Below, piece after piece: positions 47,801 through 59,000 of a stretch of 64,000 nt of DNA. The stretch lies in assembly GCA_003427395.1 (NCBI GenBank), contig BFEA01000583.1:258287-322286 (forward strand), given 5' to 3'. The notes under the pieces are model-generated. The model ran no database searches, was not told the origin of the DNA, and saw only the letters and a list, made by a program, of their open reading frames with translations. This stretch comes from Chara braunii (Eukaryota; Streptophyta; Charophyceae; Charales; Characeae). A program made the position numbers and the translations under genes. Every line of letters begins with the position of its first letter. Positions within the stretch are counted from its first letter, which is position 1.

Positions 47801-50800
47801 CTGGCCCGTCCAGGAGGCTGCAACACGTTCCAGACCCTGGGGTTGAAGCTCAAACAAAGGTTGTCTTGAAAATAGGCCAAAAATGGCCTGAGCTAAAACC
47901 CTGGTCTGGTGCCTGAGTTTCAGGGCAGGTCGATCTGACGAGGGCCTGAAAATGGCCCTCAGTTTCAGGCTGAAAATACTCAGGGCCGGAAAGGCCCTGA
48001 TTTAGCCTGAAACGACACAGGGCCTGTAGGCCCTCGTTTTCAGGCTTTCAGGCTGAAACGACACGGGGCCTGTAGGCCCTTGTTTTCAGGCTTTTGGCCT
48101 GAAAACAACACGGGGTCTGTAGGCCCTCGTTTTCAGGCTTTCAGGCTGAAAATGACACGGGGCCTGTAGGCCCTTGTTTTCAGGCTTTTGGCCTGAAAAC
48201 AACACGGGGTCTGTAGGCCCTCGTTTTCAGGCTTTCAGGCTGTAAACGACACGGGCCTGAAAATGGCCCATGCAGCCTGTTGCAGGCGCAGCATGTAACA
48301 CCGACCCAGCACTATATCAGCTGGGTACCAGCCTCAGTCAGGCAGGTTAGTAGCGAGGATGTTAGTCTACAGGATTAGCGCAGCCCTTCAGCGTTAGCAG
48401 CGGAGCAGCGGAGAGGATCAGCGCAGCGTGGAGGAGAGATAGCGCAGCGGCAGATTAGCGCAGCGGTGGAAGAGCGCCAGCCTCCGGCCCAGCCTGCGGC
48501 CCAGCGCCAGGCCTGCAGCGCCATAGCTGCCTCGTGCAGGTATCAGGGAGAAAGGCCTTGCCTTTCCTCCCTCTTCTTCCTCCACTCTCTCTCTCTCTCT
48601 CTCCTCCTACCCTCTGTCTCCTACTGGACTACTACGAGTATGAAGGATGGTTACGAGTTCTGATGATGTGGGGATAGCAACATTGAGACTGTGAGACTCT
48701 GTGTTCACGACATTTTGTATTTTCGCTACTTCTGATAGTTCGAGATACTATCTTTGGAAACATTGAGCTGACGTCATCTTCCCTCTCCTTCTCCCTTCGT
48801 CTCTCCCCTCCATTCATCCGTGTATGAGAATTGACCCTGGCCTTTTCTTCTATGTCCAAGGCCAGGGCTTCACAACACCGATGTATGTTTGTGAGTGTTT
48901 CGTTGGAGTCTGAATCAGGTCTGGGTCAATCCATGTATCTCAAATCTTCCGCTGTAATTGTACCTACTCTGTATTATCTGGTCGGTTCTGGGAATCTGCG
49001 CCATACTTATGACTGTGTTTCACGAGTATGCAACATTTGATCTTCTTTCCCATTGTCATTCTGAAACTTGGGGTGTTTTGGGAGAGAGAGAGAGAGAGAG
49101 AGGGGAAAAATGACCGGGCCAGTTCCTAGCACTGCAATTGTGGCGGTTATCTGGTTGCGAGCAAAACTGACCGGGCCAGTTCCCAGCACTGCAATTGTGG
49201 CGGTTATCTGGTTGCGAGCAAAACTGCAACAGGTCATCTAGTTCCTACTGGAATGACTATTATTATCTACTAGAAAAGCATGCAGGTGATTGTCGGAGCT
49301 AGAGGGCATTTACAAGATGGTAATGTCTAGAATCCACAACCCAGGACTGTCCATATCACTGCCTCCAATATACGGTAGGCAGCCTCCTTATATTCTGCCT
49401 TGCAGGGCCAAACGTCTCTGCGACTGCCACAGCAGCCACTGTTCATGCATGCAGAGCTAACATGATAATTCTTGTTAGTCAGGGATTTGTCAGCCTGGCG
49501 GTCTCTCATCCATTCTGTCTCTGGACTAGACATGTGTGGGCTCTTATCTTGGTAGACTAAGCAGCCGTGCCTCCTCTGGGCATTCTTGCCTCAAGACCTG
49601 GGCCTGGATCGATGTGTCTGTGCGCTGGTACCACTGTATCTGTCCACTTTCCAGGCAGGTTGCAGAATTACTGCAAGAACTGGTATCATGATAGTCTAGT
49701 TCTAAGCGCACTGCGTGACAGTGAAATCGTTATTTACCATAATTCCCGGTGGAGAAATTGGTGGAATAGCCGTGAGAAGAACAAGGGCTAACATATAGGT
49801 CTCGGAACGACAAGGACATAATTGAAAACTCGTACAGAATGTACACTATTGTGCAGCTATGTTGATGCTACAAAACAGTGGTTCTTGCAGTGGAATCTGC
49901 TGCTGATTATGGTTGCTCTCCCGTCTGCAGGCAACACAGCGGTCTGGTAGGCCCATCAAGTCTATCTGCCAGAGATTAAAGGCAAAGGAGGGGCGTATCC
50001 GGGGGAATCTGATGGGGAAGCGTGTGGATTTCTCGGCTCGAACGGTGATTACACCAGATCCAAATATAAACATTGATCAACTGGGTGTGCCATGGAGTAT
50101 TGCATTGAACCTGACTTATCCAGAGACAGTGACCCCCTACAACATTGAACGGTGAGACAGCATGTTGTTGATTCTGTGCACAAGAGACTTTCACTTGATT
50201 GTAGTCTTTGAAGAGAGCATTGTTTTAACAAGGGTGATCTGAAATTGGGGGGGGGGGGGTGAGGAGGGAGAGAGAACTTTGAAATGCTTTCGCAGCAGTT
50301 GTGGAGTGCAATGTTCAACAGGGCATGGGAAGTGTGATCTCCTGTTTCTTTCTTGTGGTGTTTTTGAAGAGAGCATCGATTCAACAAGGGTGATCTCGGG
50401 GGGGGGGGNGGGGGGCGCGGATTCTGATAAAGGTGCCTGGTATTTTGCAGCAGTTGTCGAAGGCAATGGTTTAACAGGGTTGGAAAGTGTGATTTTCTGG
50501 TTCCTTGTTGTGGCATTACCCGGTGTCTTGCTTCGACAATGGTTTGACAGGGTTGGAAAGTGTGATCTTCTGCTTCCTTGTTGTGGCATTAGTACCCGGT
50601 GTCTTGCTTCGTAAAGGGTCTCTTTGAAGGTAGAAGAAAGAATCAGGAAAGAGATTGAAGTTGCTTCAATATGAGCGGTTTGCTAATGTTATTATCTGAT
50701 AACAAAAATATTTTGAAAGGGTCGTGAAAGATTGTTGAAAACAAAATAAATCAGTTCTGTTAGAAACAAGTGTCGATGGATCTTGTCTCCGGAGAGCTGC

Positions 50801-53800
50801 AAAGGTCTAATCTTGATCTTGCAAGCCTCCACATTCTTGTGGATGATGGCAAGGGGGAGAAAAGCTAGAATGCCGGGTCATCCATCCATGAGTTTCACAG
50901 GTTGTCACTTATTGCTTAGTTTCTCTTTCTTTCTTCTTTTAATTCACCAATTCCTCTGAGCCTCTTTTTCCATACTCGGATTTTGACTGCGCACCGAAAA
51001 GAGCAATGAACCGGTGTGGGCACAAAATGTTCTTTTGCCTGGGGCTGTCAGCCTTTTCCTTCCGGTAGGTTGAGCCCCTGTTAGTGCTGCAGGTTAACTG
51101 CCGCGTTGCAACAAAATAGCTTGGAAAGGTACCGTTGGTGGTCATTGGAAGAGCTCGTACCAAGGGAAGCTGAATTGTGTGCAGTATGTGTTTGCTTGAT
51201 GGATGACTATGAGAGTGGGTTGGGGGGGGGGGGGGGGAACATGAAATTAGGATTGTTTTGCTTGCTAATATATGGGCAGTAGCAGGTGTAAGAGGTTAGG
51301 AAGTGTAAAATGATGTGCTACCTTTGGTTTATGCATTTGCTTGATTGCTGCAACAGCGTGCTATTTTCCCATGCTCTCCCATTCGCCCCTGTTGTGTGTG
51401 CAACTGTCTGTCTGTCTTGACTGCCATCCTAACTAAAGTGGACTCTGCGTGCTCTCTCTGCATTACACAAGACTGAAGGAACTAGTTGAGTATGGTCCAC
51501 ATCCACCACCTGGGAAAACAGGTGCGAAGTACATCATTCGCGACGATGGCCAGCGGCTGGATCTACGTTTCTTGAAAAAAAGTAGTGATCGGCATTTGGA
51601 GCTTGGATACAAGGTTGGTACACTGGGGTGGGCATGATGTCACACTGCTTGTGCTCCATTGGTTGTTGCAACTGACTGGTAGCCTTTGGTTTGCGCTATA
51701 TTTTTCTTGTTTGTCTTTTGGTCCAGTGCTTGTGAGAAGCGGTTCACAGAGCCCTAAGTTCTCAGCGTTATCTCATGGTTTCTATTCATCACAACAAAAC
51801 CCTGAAACCTTTGAAACCAAACTTGTCACCAATCCGTAGAGTGGACTCCCAATTAAGTTGAATTAACCAACAGCCCAAAGAAAAAAGTCAAAGACAGAAA
51901 CAAAAGGAGCGTAAAACCCTGAGGTATAAACGTGTTTTCATGCAAGAATCATCCTTGAGGGCCTTTACTTTTTCTGAGGATCTACGGGGATTTCTGCCAA
52001 ACAGCCATCTCCAAGGCTCCAACAAACGGCAAACTTCACACACACAGACCTTGAATGCCCTTTCCAGTGCTTGGGGCTTAACGTATGAGCTGAAAAGGAC
52101 GTTCCCTGTCAAAGACTTGTGGTGCATGTGCGCCATTGCTCGTGGGATATCCTGTGCGTCCAGCCATTGCAAAGTCACGTCCACTCAAGTTTTCGTGATG
52201 TTTTTTCATCAGGTATTCTTCGTCCTGTCTTTCCGAGGGATGCAAGGGTAGTTCAGCTGGATATGGAAACAAGCTTTGAAGTTGAAGTGTCATTATCCAA
52301 TGCTTGAATTGAATGCCTAATGGCATGATGATAGTGGGTGGTGTTGTGGGTATCCTCCTTCATGCAGTCAGATCAACCAATCTATGGAATTCTTATCATC
52401 TCGTCGAGCTTTATGTGGAGGGTGTGTTTGTACCAGCTTCTTCTGTATACACATGTGTACAAGCACCCAAAGGCTTGGTTACGTACCCGTCTGGGCTGGC
52501 TCTGACTGACATGATGGCTTGGCCGGGCAAGGCCCTGGGCAACCCCCAGCACAAATAAGAAACACAGTAAAACATAAATTTGTAATGACCTGCACAGTTT
52601 TCAGCCTCAGATATCTGTTTTCCTGTTTGAATGTTTCTGGTTTTGATCTGATTGCTGAGAATTCCATGTCTGAGCCTGTTCTGCTGTCCTTATTTATTTT
52701 ATTTTTATTTTTTCTGAGAGGTCCTTATGGTCTGGCTCCAAGGTGATGGCGGAGTTGATGCAGGGAGAGATGATGGAGGCGAGTCGGCGGAGAGATGACA
52801 GGGTTCCACGTGTTTATCTTCTTCTTCTTCTTCTACTTCTTCTTCTTCTTCTTCTTCTACTACCACTACTTCATTCTTCTTCTTCCGTCGTCTCATTGTT
52901 CTTCCATCTTCTCTCACTTGAGTTGCAACTGAATGACATTCTCTTCTTGAGATTTCCATCATGGGCTGACCACGTGGTTTAACAGTCTTCTAGTTGTAAC
53001 CCTGGAGGTTTTCTATCGGGTGCCACTAGGGGTGCTGTAATTGCCAATGGTGGCCACCGTCTGGATAGTTCCTGACTCCCTGATGCAACCACTGCCTTCG
53101 CCCCCTGCCCCAACCCTTCACCCTTGAATCCCCCAATCTCTTATGCTGCAAACTGTGGAATCCCGGGCTGGGGGCACACCAGCAGTCTGCTACACTGGCT
53201 GTGTGCAGCTCCCCATGGGCATGGACATTTTGGATACAGATGCTTGCAGTGCTAGAGCGGCAGTGCTAGAGTGGGAATTCATTGTGCTTGAGGAATGAAA
53301 GAGCTTGACAGGGAGTAGTGAGGGAACAGAATCAAATCAGAACACATGGCGGAGCAGCACAGGGGTACGATTTGCACATGCTGGTATTGCACACTATTGT
53401 ATTCTCATGTTGCTCGAGGAATGGAAGAGCTTGACAGGGAGTAGTGAGGGAACAAAATCAAATCAGAACGCATGGCGGAGCAACACAGGGGTACGATTTG
53501 CGCATGCTGGTATTGCACACTTTTGTATTCTCATGTCTTACGATGACTCGTCTGTTCTTGCAATACCTTGCCAGGTTGAAAGACATCTCAATGACGGGGA
53601 CGTGGTACTCTTCAATCGGCAGCCTTCACTCCACAAGATGTCTATCATGGGTCATCGAATCCGGATCATGCCTTACTCCACCTTTCGGTTGAATCTCTCT
53701 GTGACCTCTCCCTACAATGCTGATTTTGACGGCGATGAGATGAACATGCATGTTCCTCAGTCCTTTGAAACTCGCGCGGAAACTATTCAGCTTATGATGG

Positions 53801-56025
53801 TGCCTCGGTGCATCGTTTCCCCACAGTCCAACAGGCCGGTCATTGGTATTGTGCAAGACACGCTACTGGGTTGCCGGAAAATCACGAAAAGGGATACCTT
53901 CATTGAAAAGGTTTGTTATTGGCAGCAGTTCAATTGTATGAAGATGCGTAGACATTTCCCAGTCCTGGTGCAAAGGAATTGATCTGTCATGGCAATTTAT
54001 CAGTGAAGTGACCGTTGACTGAGTCATTATGGGGAAATTTTCAGATTATTTTCTTTCTGTAACCAAACCGTTCCAGTGAGGATGTTTTGGCGGAATGGTT
54101 TGCTGAGCAGCAGTGTTGTGTTTCTTTCTTTATACTATCGATGTTGGTTGTGTGCCGGAAATGGATAGTGCAGTACCCTACCGTCTACACCCGAATAGAA
54201 CGCCCGGTCATTAGGCTGTATTTTATGCATTTTTCAGTCCAGATATGGCGATAATTACCGGGCGTTCTATTCGGGTGAAGACGGTAGTTGTGGAGTCTCT
54301 CAAGGAAAAAGTGACTCAAGCATATGTGTGCATGATACTTGTTCTTTTCCACGCTTAAAGATCATATAGCAGGCCCTCATGTCTAGGCCAACTTGTGACT
54401 TTACCCAGTTGATTTGCTCGCATACAGCGGGTTGTGTGTGATGTTACTGGCCCAGTTCTCTTGGTGACTTTACGAAGGAAGTCACCACATTTGTGGTGCC
54501 ATCTTGATGCAGGGTGTTTTTGGTTCTTTTTCTTAGTGCGGATGCATTCAATCATAAGATGTTTTTGCTGGGCACCTGTTTCTTTTCTCCATGTTCATTG
54601 AGAGCGCTGGGTTGTAAATGACTGAAGTTTGAGTTTACTGGGCTACAAGGGCGGATTTACTTTCAATGGCTCTATCAGAGTTACGGTCACGACATTCAGA
54701 CAGGCATGTGAGCTGACTGGATGCCCCGGTGTCAGGATGCTTGCCATGTCCAAAATTAGTTAAAGCGGTCTCTCTTTGAGAATTTCGGTTACGAGAAAAG
54801 TTCAAGAAAACCAGAGGGGAAAGAAAGAAATGTTGTGAAGCACTGAAATATGAACTACTTCAGCCAAAGGTATTGTAAAATTCATAACTGATTTGACAGA
54901 GGAAAAAAAAACTGCCCACCCTACCAGACTGGGTCAAATCAGCGGTCCAACGGGGGGAAAAACTGCCCGCTGATCTGCATCTGGGAGGCCTCAGTTTGCT
55001 TTTGGGCAGGAACTGCCACCAAATTCTCACCCGCCCTGTTGGCCGCCATGTTGCCTTTTTCCTCATGACGCTGGGTGCTGTTGGATGGATAATCCTGGAA
55101 CGTCCAATGTAAACATTTTACCTTCTGTTCCTAGGGGACGTCCTCTTCATTGTGTGTGTCCATTCAATGAAAAAGAAGAACAGAACTGATTTTTTTTTTT
55201 TTTTTTTGAAAGTTTTCCTTCTCGTTTCCCTTTTGATTCTGTTCTGGCCGAGGTCGCCGGGTCGAGACCGTGCTTGCACGGAGGAGGGCTGAGGCCCAGA
55301 GGTGCAGATCCATAGACATTGGAAAGCTCCCGTGAACTGGCGGGCAGTTATACCTGGTTGATCCAGAGACTCGCATAAGTGAGCGGGCTATACTACCGAT
55401 GGGGGTCATGTGCTATTTGGAGGGAAGTGTGTGGGAATTGCCAGCGTCCGTGTGGTGTAGTGTGTGGAGGGTGGGGCGGATATCACGACCAGTATGGTTC
55501 CACTTTTGAACACTGTGTCCTGGCTGTAGTGGTCAAGGTACTTGGCTCTTGAGGCCGAGGTCGCCGGTTCGAGTCCGTGCTTGGACTGAGGAGGGCTGAG
55601 GCCCAGAGGTACAGATCCATAGACATAGACATCTGATTGTATCGGGATTCGAACTTAGGTCCGTATTTCAACAGTTCGGTCGGTGTGCCGACTAGCTACG
55701 CCGGTTGGTAACTGAAAGTTTTATGCCAATAGCTTGGCGTGCTGGCCAGTATGGAATGCCAGCTGTTTTCAGTCACTCGCTGACGGTTGGCATGCCAGTC
55801 TTCTTTTCACTTCCAGTTTTCTTTTCCACGTTGAGACCTGCTTTAAGTCGCATTGTTTTTTTTTTGTTTGTTTGTTTTGTTTTCCTCTTTCAAAATCAAT
55901 TCCGCTGAAACGAGCAAGCTTAAGTGGCTGAGCTGAATTGAATGAGTAAAAGAAACATGATTTCAAAATCTGCTTGAGCCGGATGAGAGGCGCGATGGGA
56001 GGGGGGGGGGGGGGGGGGGGTATAA

Positions 56026-56056
<31 letters not shown>

Positions 56057-59000
56057 TGGTGAGCTGGTGAGAAAGGAGAGGAGGATGGGGTATGGGAGGG
56101 GAAGAGGATGGGAGTGGTAAGGAGGGGGGAAACAGACACACACACACACACTCCATCCCTTTATGGATTATGAAATATATGTACATATCTGTTTTTTTCG
56201 CCTTTGCGCTCTGATATTCATGTGACGATATATTGTCAAACAGAACTGCCCGGTAAACCGTCGGCAGAGGGGGAGAAGAGGACAGCATATATATGTATAT
56301 GCAAGTGTGCGGCTTCGGCTGCAGACGGGTGTGTGGGCACTTGACGCTGAACCACACAAACGTGGCCAACCATGCATTTATTACTATCTTGCCTATTTCT
56401 ATTTTTTAATGGATGGTTGATGATGATTCATGGAGGGAGTGAGAGAGAGAATCTGGGGTGCCTTAAACACACACACACACACAGGTGCGTTCATGCTGGA
56501 GGAGTCTTCTGTCTTAGGTGTCTCTTATCTTCTTCCTCCTCTTTGGCAGTGACGCGAGTGTGTAGTTTGAGATGAATGTTGGGAATGCCAATGCTGTTAT
56601 ATTTGATTGCTTTGGTAAATGAGCTTTTGGTTTTGTGGGCCGATGCGGAAGACTCTCCAAGTTTTTTCGGACCTTTGAGGGGGTCGGGTTGGTGCCTTCT
56701 TGCTGGAGTAGTCTTCTGTCTTAGGTAAGTTGCCTTCTGCCCTCCATTCCCTTATGGTTTGAAATAAGTGTATTTTTTGGCTGTGACAGACCTTCCTTTG
56801 TTTCGTGGGTGTTTTGCTTGCTTGTGATGGGGTGTGAACCGACAGTCTGTAGAGTTTTCCATCTGGTGTGGGTGAGTGATAGTCTGCTTTGATTTTCGTC
56901 ACAGGTACCTTGAGGGCAGTGGTTGGTGCCCACCTCAGGGTATCAGTTGTCGGGCAGTCGTTGATGCTGATCCACAGCCGGGGTTAAGGTGGAGTATCAC
57001 TTACAGTGTAATCAGTTAGGGGATTCTGCAGACTGTTGAGGGTTCAGCCCCCTGATGAGTCGGTGAAACTCCGACGAAACAGTTCGCCGCAACCACTCGT
57101 TTGTTGTCCTCTTCTCCCTCTCTGCCTACAGTTTACTGGGCAGCTCTGTTTGACTATATATGTATACATATGTATTTGTGCAAGTGTGCCGCTTTGGCGG
57201 CAGACGGTGTGTGGGCACTTGGTGCTGAACCGCACAAACGTGGCCAACCTTGCATTTCTATTATATTGCCCATCTATACTTTTTCGTTATGGATGGCTTG
57301 TGATGATTTGTGAAGGGAATGAGAGAGAGAATCTGGGGTCTTTTAAAACAACACACATTCCGGTCTTGCTAGCTCTCTGTCTTGGCAGATTTGAGCAGCG
57401 AGGATCGGGCTCGTACTAGCGAGCTATTCTGTCTTTTTGTGGTTGGATACGTCTTGTTGGTTTTGTTGATTATACACGGCCTAATTCTTTGCCCTGCTTT
57501 AGAGCATGGGCTGTTTGGATGTTTACGGGTTGAGTTCTCTTTGGGGGGAATGTATGTTTTGTGGGCCGGCGTGGAAGGCTTTCCCAGTTTTTTCGGACCC
57601 TTAGCAGGGAGGGTCGGTGCGTTCTTGCTGGAGGAGTCTTCTGTCTTTGGTGTCTCTTATCTTCTTCCTCCTCTTTGGCAGTGACACGAGTGTGTAGTTT
57701 GAGATGAATGTCGGGAATGCCAATGCTGTTATATTTGATGTTTTTGGTAAATGAGTTTTTGGTTTTTGTGGGCAATGCGGAAGGCTCTCCAAGTTTTTTT
57801 TGGGTCGGTGCCTTCTTGCTGGAGTAGTCTGCCCTCCATCCCTTTATGGTTTGAAATATATTCAGCCTCCTGATGAGTCGGTGAAACTCCGACGAAACAG
57901 TTTGTCACAGCCCCTCGTTTGTTGTCCTCTTCTCCCTCTCTGCCTACGGTTTACTGGGCAGTTCTATTTGACGATATATATGTGCAAGTGTGCCAAAGCA
58001 CAGACGGGTGTGTGGGCACTTGGCGCAGAACCACACCTGCTGGTTCTGAGTGTTACAGGACACTGGACCCAGTTTCCAGCAGGTGCCTGAGGGTTTGACT
58101 GTATGAGTACTGTTTCCAGGTTATGTTTTCACAGCATTCATACAGTCAACACCTGCTGAAAAGTGGGACCAGCATCCCATAACACTCAGAACCAAATTTT
58201 GCTGTGCAATCCTGCTAGCAACCCTGCCCCCGCAAAATTATGCTTTTCCGTCCAGTCGTTGTCCTGCCATCTTGATCCGCTACCTGTTTGTCTCCGTACC
58301 ATTGGATGTCCACCATTGCCAGCTGATGAGGCGGGAAGGGGTCCGGGAAGCCTGAGGGTTTGACTGTATGAGTGCTGTGAAAACATAACCTGGAAACAGT
58401 ACACCTTGAATGGATGACACCACCTCGGTCCCCACCTCTGCCACCCTGCCCCGTAAATTTATGCTTTTCCGTCCACTCATAGTCCTGCCACCTTCATCCG
58501 CTGCCTGTTTGTCGTTTGGTTGTCATCTGCTTACTCTGCTCCGTACCATTGCATGTCCACCATTGCCAGCTGATGAGGCGGGAAGGGGTCTGGGAAGTCT
58601 GAGGGTGGACGCAGCGGGACCCCCTGGTCCACCTTGGTCCATTCTTTGAAGCAGATGCAGTAGTCCCTTCTGAAATCATCCCGTTCCTGCCCCTGCGTTT
58701 GTCCTCCCTCCCATCGAATGTGCACGATCCAGCCCCCTTTTTCGCTACCCAGCCAGTCCCCTGAGAATTGGTTGATTGCGGTGTCATGTCTTTTTTTAGG
58801 TGGTACAAGTCTAATTGGCTTTTAACTTTTTGCCACCGCGTGAGGAGTTCTTGATTGATAAACTGTCTGATCATTTCTGTCACTTCCTCCCCATCTACTC
58901 GAACCCCTTCAATGGAATGTATACATCGTTTTCTCCAGAGTGCCCAGATGATGGCTCTCCTTCCTATCTTAAACATAATGTTCTCGAAGTCGCTGTCCAT

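Larger units (their letters stand above)
45007..49930 (+). other. RPB1 intron 5 (about 4.9 kb, includes a 730-N gap)
   Basis: Contains the gap at 46334-47063, two outward-facing promoter-like modules around a 47-bp hairpin array (47400-48700), and a 57-bp tandem duplication (49111-49224). No protein-coding gene is supported; the long frames across the gap are artefacts. The acceptor is CTGCAG. Confidence 0.85.
56222..58035 (+). mobile_element. Tandem repeats carrying hammerhead ribozyme cores (Penelope-like or retrozyme candidate)
   Basis: Shared blocks recur in order: CAAGTGTGC...GTGTGGGCACTTG (56290, 57181, 57983), GAGAGAGAATCTGGGG (56441, 57324), TCTCTTATCTTCTTCCTCCT (56521, 57653), GGGAATGCCAATGCTG (56581, 57713) and CCTTATGGTTTGAAAT (56750, 57844). 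Units are about 0.8-1.1 kb; the second lacks about 290 bp present in the first. Hammerhead cores lie at 57032-57084 and 57870-57898. The segment at 56228-56282 is inverted relative to the others. No RT or GIY-YIG coding sequence is visible. Confidence 0.65.

Noticed and set aside
55351-55364. rDNA fragment
   Set aside because: Only 14 bp match the 18S 5' end; sequence on either side does not continue as rRNA. Kept only as a detail of the SINE mosaic.
55769-56369. Pro-rich minus-strand ORFs
   Set aside because: Created by the G homopolymer at 55998-56055.
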